This document shows, piece by piece, positions 12,001 through 24,000 of a stretch of 64,000 nucleotides of DNA. This stretch comes from Antedon bifida (lineage: Eukaryota > Echinodermata > Crinoidea > Comatulida > Antedonidae). The translations under genes and the position numbers were made by a program. The number at the start of each line of letters is the position of its first letter. Within the stretch, counting starts at the first letter, position 1. The stretch covers positions 11,658,501 through 11,722,500 of the forward strand of contig OY727094.1 of the NCBI GenBank assembly GCA_963402885.1. The letters are read 5' to 3'. The notes below the pieces were generated by a model. That model ran no database searches, was not told where the DNA came from, and saw only the letters and a list, made by a program, of their open reading frames with translations.

Positions 12001-15000
12001 TACGTTTTAGACACATACATAGTATGTATAAATGACTAAATCATAAAAGGAGACTGCATTTAAATATACATTCCAATCATAAAACAACTGATAAATTTTA
12101 AATAAATAGAACATTTATAGTAAGTTAATTAAAAGTAAATTAAAGTGAATAAAATTAATGTTTTTATTATTTAATAAGAATCATAATTTAAAATACTGCA
12201 ATGTTACCCTTAGTGTATAGTAATTCAAATTAAACATTCCCTTACCAAAGCTGAATGCCTTCACTTACCATTCACAAAGCATTTCTTAGCATTCTGATTA
12301 AGAGGCTTAAACTATGAATGCCTAAAATCTTAAAATGATCACTAAAATGGTTGATGGTTAATACACAGCATGATACCGTAATATAAACAATATACCAATT
12401 TTACTTGTTACCTTTCTCCAACCATAGCCTTTACACAGCTAGTCTTGCCAGCACCTTCTTTTCCTAGAAACATACATCTTGAATTCACAACAGACATGCT
12501 ACCAGTTTTAAGTTCTTCTTTATATATTTTAATAGCATGTTTACCCCTGGCACGTATCTCTGCAGGAACTAACAATTCTATTATGAAAAAAATAAATTGT
12601 TATCTCATTCTGCCTCTGTAAGCCTTAAAAATGCTTGATATTATCAGTATTTTGTTATTAAACAGTAAAATAAATGTCATCCCATATACAGTACAATAGT
12701 TCTCGTCAACTTTAATAATACCTTTGGTAAACTTGAACCATGGGAAATAAGAATATTAAATTATGTTCGAGTGCAATACAATAATATTAAAGATGTATTG
12801 TCCCCCAAAAACATGAAAAATGAAGATTAATTAAATCAGACTTTGAATATGTTATTTTGTAGTTTTAATAAAGATAATCACTTCCGTAGAAAAAAAAATG
12901 AAAAAAATAATGTTTCCACTTATAAATTGACAAAATAAATGGTTAAATTCAACCAAAAACCCATTGGCTGGCAGCCAATTTGAACATTTTTTGCTTTAAA
13001 TTACAGTTTTTTTTTTCGATCCAATTTTTGGTCAAAGTGGATAACTATTATGTTACATTAAAATGGCATATTCAACAAACATTTTGTTAAGAATTATTTT
13101 TTCAGGGGGACACATCTTTAATACAAATATATTAAACCAACTCTCAATTAATATAATAAAATAGTGGCAACCATGTACATACATATCAATTATGCTATTG
13201 ATTGGGCTGGATCCAGAGAATTTAGTTTCATTCATTTGTAATGAACCAGAAAAATAAGGCCTGCCAGCTTATAAAAAAAAAAAATTCACCTTACAGTTTG
13301 TTTCTGTAGTACAATTTTGTAAATTTTATAGTAGTAGCATTGATAATTTCAAATGACCACATTAAGGCTTTTGCACTGTGTTTACCTATCTTAGATTAAT
13401 GCATAATTTATATTTATAAACTTTACTTACTGTCAAAATAGTTTAAAATCACAGTTTTTTCTTTTTTCGTTATGTTCATATGTGTTTCTACAACAGATTC
13501 AGGCGTCTTTCCTTCCTAAAAACAAAAATATTTACTTAAACAAGCTATTTACAAAGGCATATTAATTGATAGACACCCAGATCCAAAACACTACCTCTGT
13601 TCTGTAGTAGGCAAGATCTATAAATCCAAACGTAAATAGTAATACTATACTAATAATAAAAAAAACTGCTGGCAGATAAACCAACTTTGATCTATTTATT
13701 ATGTAGAAGCAAGAATAGCATTCTCTCCTGTGTTGAATTTTCACCACATACTACACTTTTCCCATAATGGGAAGTAGGCCTCTTTATCCCATAATATGAG
13801 TGAGCTTTTAAATGTTTGGATTTGATAAATAAATAAAAGTGCACTGTTAATCAATTGTTTTGACAGAAAACCCCTACAATTGTATATTTGGCTATCACCA
13901 TAAACCTACCTTTTGTGGTGGTTGAAGTTGTCCCTTAAGAGAGAGGTTGTGGTCCCTTGAAAGAGGTGGTCACTTAAGAGAGGTGTGGTCCTTAAGAGAG
14001 GTGGTCACTTAAGAAGAGAGGTGTGTTCTTTAAAAGAGGTGGTCACTTAAGAGAGGTGTGTTCTTTAAGAGGTGGTCACTTAAGAGAGGTGTTCGATTAT
14101 AAGAAGTAGTCCTTTATGAGAGGAGGTGATCCCTTACAAGAGGTAGTCAATTATGAAAAGCGCTCTCTTAAGAGAAATGTTTGCTTACAATGTGTGGTCG
14201 TTTTAGAAAATTGGTCGTTTACAAAAGTGGATAGACTGATAGCTAAATAAAAAAATGCATTTGCACAGATTTAAACAGGTTTGTAAAATATATATTTTCT
14301 ATATTAGCTGGCGATAGTGTGAGGCAATTTTTGTTACTACATTAGTTGTTGATCGTTCTACATTAGCTGGTGTTGACTTTTTATTTACTACATAAGCTGT
14401 TAGTGTTTCTACATTAGCTGGAGGTTTTACTACATTAACAGTTGTAGCTATATTAGTATAAACAAGCATTCTTGTAAGCACCTTTAAGGTTTTGATTCAG
14501 TGTTTTTAGTTCATCCTCTTTAATTGGCTACCTAAAGACCTATAGACTTTCTAATGCAGAAACTTCTCAAACATGCCCACTAATCTTGCGTGCACAGGGT
14601 CTGCGAAAGAAGCCGACTTTTGTCTGTGTACGTCTCAAAACAAAGTCAAGCTCTGTTAATGACCGTCCCCATGAGTTTATTGTTCTGCATTTTACATCTA
14701 TTTATGTATAGAAACTTCAATTTTCTGTAGATTACCTTATTTAGCAATGTCAATAATGCACTATCCTTTTTAATGAGAAATTTTACAATTTCTGAAGCAG
14801 GGTTGAGACTTTGAATCAGGTATTCATATAGTGGAGGATTTCCATTCTGTGGAAAAAAAAATCAATCATGAAGTTAAATTTTTTTTTTTTTTGTGAAAGA
14901 AGAATGTGACGCTGTATTTATCTTATCCTTAAAAATAATTCCATAATTCACATGTGATAAAATAATTTGTTTTAACTATCTTAAATGGTAACGATGTTAA

Positions 15001-18000
15001 TCTCTTTCCAACACAATCACTTTAATGCAAATAAAATATAAAACCCATGTTTTCACAATATATCCTAAACTAATAGTACATTCATTACAATGTTTGTGGC
15101 AAACCCTATGTTTTCATACCCAAATGGCAATATTTAAAGCATTTTAGTGATCAAATTTAGAAATCAAAACACAAGTCACGCTTGAGTGATTTTTGTCCAA
15201 AAATTCACACCTTTTTCTGGAAATGTTGGGTGCGGCAAAGACGCCAACAACAACAATAATATTAGGGAATTCATGATTCAACATTTCAATCTTTATCGAA
15301 TCATTGTTTAATGTGTATTAATTTTAAGTAAAATACATTGTTATTCAGTTTATATTAATCGGCTGTTATAAGTTTGTCACCTCTCAACAAATCAAATGAT
15401 ACATGGGGAGGTTTTATGAAATCATGTCCAAACTATACAGGGCGCTATAATATTTTTGAAAAATGCATTAGACCATAAAGGGCGCTACTAAAAATGTAAA
15501 GGTTTGGTATTTATAATAGTAAATATGCCAAATGGTGGAAAATAAGATATTTCAATTATTAAACAATACATGAATTTATTACAAACGTCGTGCGGATATT
15601 TAGCATATTTTCTTTTTCTTCTTAGTCTTAGAGATTGGAAATATCAGGATATTTTTCTGTATATCCAAAATTGCTTTCGCCTTTATCGGCATAGTTGGGA
15701 TGTCTGCTCTTTATAAGTTATTTAACTGAATGATTCAGATTTCAATGTCAATTTCTAGATTGAATTACAAATTGAGAATAATCCTGACATCTGTTCAAAA
15801 AATAACATTTACTTATGAAACAGATTGAATTGGGACAAAATTGAGCAAAGTTAGAATCTGATATGATTCATTGGATAACAAATTATGGAAAATATTCTTT
15901 CTTTCATTCAATTGAGGTTCGAGCTGTGCGCATGCGTAGATCAATATTGAAATAGAGATGGCTATAGAGTATAATAATAAAGCATAGGTTATAGGATTAA
16001 ACGCCCATATTAAATAACTTATATGAAGCATGGGTGGGTGTGGACGGGCACATAATCTCTACCCACTACCATTACTTCATGATGTCAAAATATCCGATAG
16101 GTCAAATCTCAGCATAAATTATACAACCCATAATCTTCCTATCACTTTAAAATCGCTGTGATAGATGTATGTCATCTTTGAAGGAATGGTTTTTTAAATA
16201 AGTCTACAAAAAATGACACAATTTAATAATAATAATAATAATAACTAGAGGGTAATCCGAGAGTACAAACCTCCGCCTACTGTAAATTCCCCTACATAAA
16301 ATGTCCCCGGAAAATATATATATATTTTTTTAAACATTTTTTTTTTATTAGGTCTAAGTGTAAATAGGCACAAAGTTGTGGATGAGAGTTTGGTGTAATG
16401 GTTATGTATCCAGCCTCTCACAGTTAAGATCGCTGGCTCAAGTCCCACTAAAGTTTTTTTTTTTTATTATTATTTTTTTTTATTTATTTTTTTTTTTTTT
16501 TGTGGACCTTGATCTTTGACCCTGACCCTTCAAAATTTAACCACAATTATATGATGAGTCATTGATCATTGTGGCTAAGTTTGGTGAGAATCGGATAAAA
16601 ACTGTTGTCTCTAGGCAGTAAAATAGTTTTTTGTGACCTTGACCTATTACCTTTCCCCTCAAATTCGAACTCGTCGGAGCTTTTGAGGCATAGATCATTG
16701 TGGCCAAATTTGGTGAGAATCAGATAAAACCTGTGGCCTCCAGGCTGTTCACAGACACACACACAAACACACGCACACACAAACATACATGGGTGAAAAC
16801 ATAACCTCCTTGGCGGAGGTAATAACAATTATCATTATTATTAATTATATGATGAACCAGATATAAAAAAAGAAAAAAAAGAATAGAATAATTTACTAGA
16901 GTAGGTGAAAGATTGTTGCATACAGTATTTCTGAAAATTGTCTGTATATATATTACCTTATTTTGTGATGTCACTGACGCCCCCTTATTTATGAGACAGG
17001 TCACCATTTCTAATGTAGGATCCTTATATGTACGAGTCAAATGTGCATGTAGTGGAGTGTTTCCTTTCTGGAAAGAGGTCATAATCATCAGGTTTTAAAA
17101 TCACATGACAATTTTATTCCTATCTTTTATAGCAGACATAAAAAAAAATAACAGAGTTACACTGACTAAGGCTAGTGCCACTCACTTACCTCTGTATAAA
17201 AATAAATATGTAAATTCCTTTTTGGTTATCCGCACTTGGCGGAATTAAATAAATATTTAATTCAGATGGTATCGTAATATCAGGTATAGTATAGAGTCTG
17301 GGCCTGTCATCACAATCACCATGGATACGTGACTTTAGTAACACATATTATTTTCCTTTTAGTATATATATTATTTTAATTTTGAAAGAATCAAATTGAA
17401 AATTCCATTAAAAACTTTGCTCTACAAAACATTTTTCACCATCTCAAGAGTTTCTACTACCCTATTTCCTATCCAGAGGATTTTAGCTCTGTCTTAACCT
17501 TAAAGACACTATAAAGACTGACAGATCTCAAACTTTTGGGAGTCATTCAAAAATAAAAGAACCCTGATAATATAAGTTATAATATAATAATAATAATAAA
17601 ATCATTTTTGTAATAGAGCTTGTTCATAAACATAATGTGTGCATAAAACATATGCAAAATAAAATCTAAAAATGACCACAAAAGATTACAACAGGAAAAA
17701 TTGATTAATAGATTAATACAATTTAAAGAAGTTAATAATAACACATAAAATGAGTTTTTTAATACTCTATAAAGAGTTGTAACATAATTTTGCAATATTA
17801 GGGAGGTTTCGCAACGCTACGAATACGATAACGAAAACGGATACGTCATACATTTATGAAACTTTTGAGCTGATCCCCATTTCATATTCGTAAAGCGTAT
17901 TTGTGTTGACGAATATCACCAGTCATATTCGTAACTACAAAACGAGTATAGTTTTTGATTATTTTCCACATTTTGCATTTGAATCAGAAATGATTCATGA

Positions 18001-21000
18001 TTATAATATAATTATAGATTTATTGAAAGTAATTTACTAAAAGTAATTTACTAAAATAACAAGTCGATTTTGATAAATAGCAGTTTTTAAAGTGCTCACT
18101 CGCTTTGATGTTACGCTAGGCCTAGGCAGCCAAGCAACACGTACCTGCTGCGCTTCGAATTTACCGCAGTCACATTTTTTTTTTTTGGATCGACGGCGCC
18201 CTCGATTTTTGCAGGCTTACGAAAACGAATACATGTGCGTGACGTATTCGTTTTCGTTATCGTATTCGTAGCGTTGCGAAACCTCTCTATTGATATGAAT
18301 AAACTATTTGATTTGTTTTCTTTCTTAATAATTAAAAATTGGTTTTCTGTGATGGCAGGCACAGAAAAAAAATGTAAAATGTGATGCTGTATTTATCTTG
18401 TCCTTAAAAATAATTCCATAATTCACATGTGATAAAATAATTTGTTTAACTATCTTAAAACAGTAAATATTTAACATCCTTCCAACACAATCACTAATGT
18501 TTAATTATTGTCATCTTTTGGAAGATGGTTTGCTTTATTTGTTTGGTTATTGTGATTATTGTTATTTTTTTAAAAATTTTATTTTATTTTATTCAATCGA
18601 AACCAACAGCGATAATTACCGCCCCTAACAGGTTTGATACAAAGCCAGGACTGTTTGAAGCACCTTGATTGGTCCTGACATTGATCAATGGCTTCTCACG
18701 TCCAGTTCCCTCCTTGACCAGAGGAAAGGCATAGGCCAATACGTCTGAGGCAGATACTAGATGCAAGGGCTGCCATAAGAGTCAGCAATGCTGATTTCAA
18801 ATGCCTAACGGGACCCCAGCTACATCTCAGCAAACACAGAACGTTTGTAAAACGTAATCGAAACGTTTGCATTTGGGTTTTATAAGGTTTGGTTTTTCTA
18901 AAACGTTTTAAAAAAAACAATTTTCAGAACAGTTGTGATCATATTTTCGAAACGATTTTAAAACATTGTTTTTTAACATTGCAGTTTATAAGAAATTACG
19001 TTACATAAAGACACAGAAAAAACGTTATAATAACGAATGCAAAATACTAAAAAAGTCTGACAAATAGAAGAATGAAATCAAACGTTTACATGAAGTATAC
19101 ATATAGTGATAACAGATTCCTGCATTATATTCACTAATACTATAGGGTGTGCTTTGGTGTTGTTGAACCTTAGGAAATGTATTAAGTGAATGTATGTAGG
19201 AATATTGAGTAAGAGTGAGAAAAAGAGATTTAGAACTCAAACACCAGTAACTGAATATCAGTCACACATTAATTAGGACAATTACATCAGAACAATTAAT
19301 AATTCGTTGTTATTACTAAACTGAGAAAACCATGTTTGTTCTTGTAAAAGGATTCAGCAAGATTCTCTGTATTCTACAATTTGTTATTATAGATAAAAAT
19401 TATATTACAGCGTCATATTATGTATCTGTATCATATATAGGAAAAATGTAAACTGTGATGCTGTATTGTGACACAAACTTTTAAAATAATTCCATATATA
19501 TAGCAATCACATGTAAAGAAATAACTGTTCTAAAGAATCCTGCAACTGTTCCTTACCTTATTTTGCGATGCCAATATTGCATTGTCCTTGTTTTCATCAT
19601 GGAAAGAAATCATAATCATAGGTTTAAAAATACTGATTAAGTAAAGAATGTTAAATTGATTTTCTGTTACATCCTGCTGACAATTTAATTCCCAACTGTG
19701 TTATGGCAGGCATAAAAATATGGTTCTATTATAATAAATTCACTGATACTAGGGATGCTTGTAGCACTAGCTTACCTTCTTTAAGATGGTTGTTTTATAA
19801 TAAATTCACTGATACTAGGGTATGCTTGTAGCACTAGCTTCTCTCTTTAAGATGGTTGTTTTATAATAAATTCACTGATACTAGGGTATGCTTGTAGCAC
19901 TAGCTTACCCTCTTTAAGATGGTTGTTTTATAATAAATTCACTGATACTAGGGTATGCTTGTAGCACTAGCTTACCCTCTTTAAGAACATGGTTTTAAGC
20001 TTTAATTATTTTCTTTATTTAAATACTTAAACATTAGTTTCTGTAAGCTATTTCTTACAATTGTCTGTATTACCTTAGTTGGCAATGTTAATACTGTACC
20101 TTTATGAGACAATTCACTATTTTAGAAGTAGGGTTGGGGGTTCTAATCAGGTATTCATGTAGTGGAATGTTTCCATTCTGTTGAAAAAAAAATCATAATC
20201 ATCAAATTTACAATGCTAATTTACAGATAAAAATGTGAAATTGGTTTTCTGTGATGGCAGGCACAGAAAAAAAATGTAAAATGTGATGCTGTATTTATTT
20301 TATCCTTAAAAATAATTCCATAATTCACATGTGATAAAATAATTTGTTTTAACTATCTTAAATGGTAACGATGTTAATCTCTTTCCAACACAATCACTTT
20401 AATGCAAATAAAATATAAAACCCATGTTTTCACAATCCTAAACTAATAGTACATTCATTACAATTGTTGTGGCAAACCCTATGTTTTCATACCCAAATGG
20501 CAATATTTAAAGCATTTTAGTGATTTTTGTCCAAAAATTCACCCTTTTTTCTGGAAATGTTGGGTGGGAAAAGACGCCAAAAACAACAATAATATTAGGA
20601 AATTCATGATTCAACATTTCAATCTTTATCGAATCATTGTTTAATGTGTATTAATTTTAAGTAAAATACATTGTTATTCAGTTTATATTAATCGGCTGTT
20701 ATAAGTTTGTCACCTCTCAACAAATCAAATGATACATTGGGAGGTTTTATGAAATCATGTCCAAACTATACAGGGCGCTATAATATTTTGAAAAATACAT
20801 TAGATCATAAAGGGCGCTACTAAAAATGTAAAGGTTTTGGTATTTATAATAGTAAATATGCCAAATGGCGGAAAATACAATATTTCAATTATTAAACAAT
20901 ACATGAATTTATTACAAACGTTGTGCGGATATTTAGCATATTTTCTTTTTCTTCTTATCTAGAGTCTCAGAAATTAGAAATATCAGGATATTTTTCTGTA

Positions 21001-24000
21001 TATTCAAAATTGCTTTCGCCATTATCAGCATAGTTGGGAGGTCTGCTCTTTATAAGTTATTTAACTGAATGATTCAGATTTCAATGTCAATTTCTAGATT
21101 AAATTACAAATTGAGAATAATCCTGACATCTGTTCAAAAAATAACATTTACTTATGAAACAGATTGAATTGGGGTAAAATTGAGCAAAGTTAGAATATGA
21201 TATGGTTCATTGGATAACAAATTATGGAAAATATTCTTTCTTTCATTCAATTGAGATTCGAGCTGTGCGCATGCGTAGATCAATATTGAAATAGAGATGG
21301 CTACATAGTATAATAATAAAGCATAGGTTATAGGATTAAACGCCCATATTAAAGCATATGAAGCATGGGTGGGTGTGGACGGGCACATAATCTCTACCCA
21401 CTACCATTACTTCATGATGTCAAAATATCCGATAGGTCAAATCTCAGCATAAATTATACAACCCATAATCTTCCTATCACTTTAAAATCGCTGTGATAGA
21501 TGTATGTCATCTTTGAAGGAATGGTTTTTTAAATAAGTCTACAAAAAATGACACAATTTAATAATAATAATAACTAGATTTGAACTCGTCACTTTGACAA
21601 ATTCGGGTTATCCGCCACGCGCAAACTGCACGTGCACGTCATACGTTAGAATATTGCGCACAGAAAAACTATTATGCCATTGAAAAAATGTTAGTGCGCT
21701 CTTTATTTTGTGTCACGTCTAAGTAATACAGTATATACTATATACTGTATACGTACTACATACAGTGCAGAATAGGTGAAAATAAGTGACCAAAGTTATT
21801 GACGCTTTTGCCCATGATGACGTCTTAAAAATCTTAAAAATGATAAATCATGCTAAAGATAATTGATTGACCTAGACAATATAAAAAATGGGGGGAAATG
21901 GAATACGGATAAGTGGAGATGCGCTCTATTAAATGTGATGAGCTATGACGAAAGAGACAAAAATCCAATATTTTATATTCGAGTGGCCATACGATGACGT
22001 CACAATGTCCGGTTACCCATTGATTCATGATCCGATATCTACAACTCATTAACTTCCAGAATATGTAAAAAAAATAAAAGTTTATCATGTAGTTTAGAAT
22101 CTATGACTGTTTAAAAAAAGGCATAATTTTGACGAATTTTTAAACTTTTTCATCAAAAACGCGCGCAAATTATCCGATTCGACGTGCTTGTATGACGTGA
22201 TTTTAAGTTGAAATTGTTTAGAAAGTTGGTAAAATTACTAGAAAAGGCTGGAAAAACATAAATCACGCATAAAAATATATTTTTAGTGTTATGTGCGCAC
22301 CACACACGTAAAAATGCGCGCACGCGTGGGAATTTTTGACATGCTCAAAATGTCATGATCAGCGTAGAAAGTTGATTAGAAATTACTTTTGCGCATTTTG
22401 AAATTTTAAATGCGCGTGCGCGCGTAACTTTCTGTAAAACATACCATTTTTAATCCATAGAAAGTTTGCCCTTGATATGACTTAAATTTTCACAAAGTGT
22501 CAATACAAAATTACTTTTGGTTCATAATCTATGATCAATCATTGAAATTCATAAAATCGCGTGTAACTTACGCTGCGCGACTCTAACGTCATATAACGAA
22601 ATTTCTTGCACATCTACAGCTACAGGTCACTCTTATGACAAAGTTAAACAATCTTATGTTGACCAGAATTAGAGATACGCTGCCAAAAAAATTCCGGGAA
22701 AGAAGGAAGAATAACATAGAAGAAAAAATCGTGACAATAACAAGGGGTTATCCGCCAAGTGCGGATAACCAATAATAACTAGAGGGTAATCCGAGAGTAC
22801 AAACCTCCGCCTACTGTAAATTCCCCTACATAAAATGTCCCCGGAAAATATATATATATTTTTTTAAACATTTTTTTTTTATTAGGTCTAAGTGTAAATA
22901 GGCTAACTGCACACTACAAAGTTGTGGATGAGAGTTTGGTGTAATGGTTATGTATCCAGCCTCTCACAGTTGAGATCGCTGGCTCAAGTCCCACTAAAGT
23001 TTTGTTTTTTTATTATTATTTTTTTTTATTTCTTTTTTTTTTTTTTTTTTTTGTGGACCTTGATCTTTGACCCTGACCCTTCAAAATTTAACCACAATTA
23101 TATGATGAGTCATTGATCATTGTGGCTAAGTTTGGTGAGAATCGGATAAAAACTGTTGTCTCTAGGCAGTAAAATAGTTTTTGTGACCTTGACCTATGAC
23201 CTTTCCCCTCAAATTCGAACTCGTCGGAGCTTTTGAGGCATAGATCATTGTGGCCAAATTTGGTGAGAATCGGATAAAAACTGTGGCCTCCAGGCTGTTC
23301 ACAGACACACACACAAACACACGCACACACAAACATACATGGGTGAAAACATAACCTCCTTGGCGGAGGTAATAATAATTATCATTATTATTAATTATAT
23401 GATGAACCAGATATAAAAAAAGAAAAAAAAGAATAGAATAATTTACTAGAGTAGGTGAAAGAATGTTGCATACAGTATTTCTGAAAATTGTCTGTATATA
23501 TATTACCTTATTTTGTGATGTCACTGACGCCCCCTTATTTATGAGACAGGTCACCATTTCTAATGTAGGATCCTTATATCTACGAGTCAAATGTGCATGT
23601 AGTGGAGTGTTTCCTTTCTGGAAAGAGGTCATAATCATCAGGTTTTAAAATCACATGACAATTTTATTCCTATCTTTTATAGCAGACATAAAAAAAAATA
23701 ACAGAGTTACACTGACTAAGGCTAGTGCCACTCACTTACCTCTGTATAAAAATAAATATGTAAATTCCTTTTTTCTTTTTACTTTGTAAATGTACGACCT
23801 CTAACACATTTTACAAATTATATATTTATACCATGTGCATATTTATACTATGTTCGGACATACAATGTTGTCTTTTTTTTATGATATTTTTTTATGATAG
23901 TTACAATTTACAAAAATATCCCTAAGTGATCAGGATCAGGATCAGGAATATATGCCTTCTCTCAGTTCCAATATAAAAAAACAAACAAAACTTTAATAGT

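Larger units (their letters stand above)
14736..17220. repeat. Segmental duplication, copy 1 (ankyrin exon pair A+B)
   Basis: This block, with exons A and B and their intron, aligns with 20,074-23,770. Introns share long near-identical stretches, e.g. 15,290-16,230 against 20,625-21,560. Copy 1 lacks the 1,192-bp insertion of copy 2. Both copies carry the tRNA-like composite repeat. Confidence 0.9.
20074..23770. repeat. Segmental duplication, copy 2 (exons A' and B')
   Basis: Paralogue of 14,736-17,220. Exon B' is intact, exon A' is frameshifted, and a 1,192-bp insertion sits at 21,579-22,770. Similarity ends near 23,770 on this copy and near 17,220 on the other. Confidence 0.9.

Noticed and set aside
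13915-14215. CRISPR-like regular repeats
   Set aside because: Units are degenerate, have no unique spacers and lie in a eukaryotic intron; a minisatellite.
14299-14481. Minus-strand frame with PANVE repeats as a coding exon
   Set aside because: It arises from a short degenerate repeat; adding it would break the in-frame junction from exon A to the linker exon.
16559-17088. Minus-strand open frames of 89 and 122 codons
   Set aside because: They read through the tRNA-like composite repeat and intron; only 16,957-17,067 is a real (ankyrin) exon. The same holds for 23,088-23,638.
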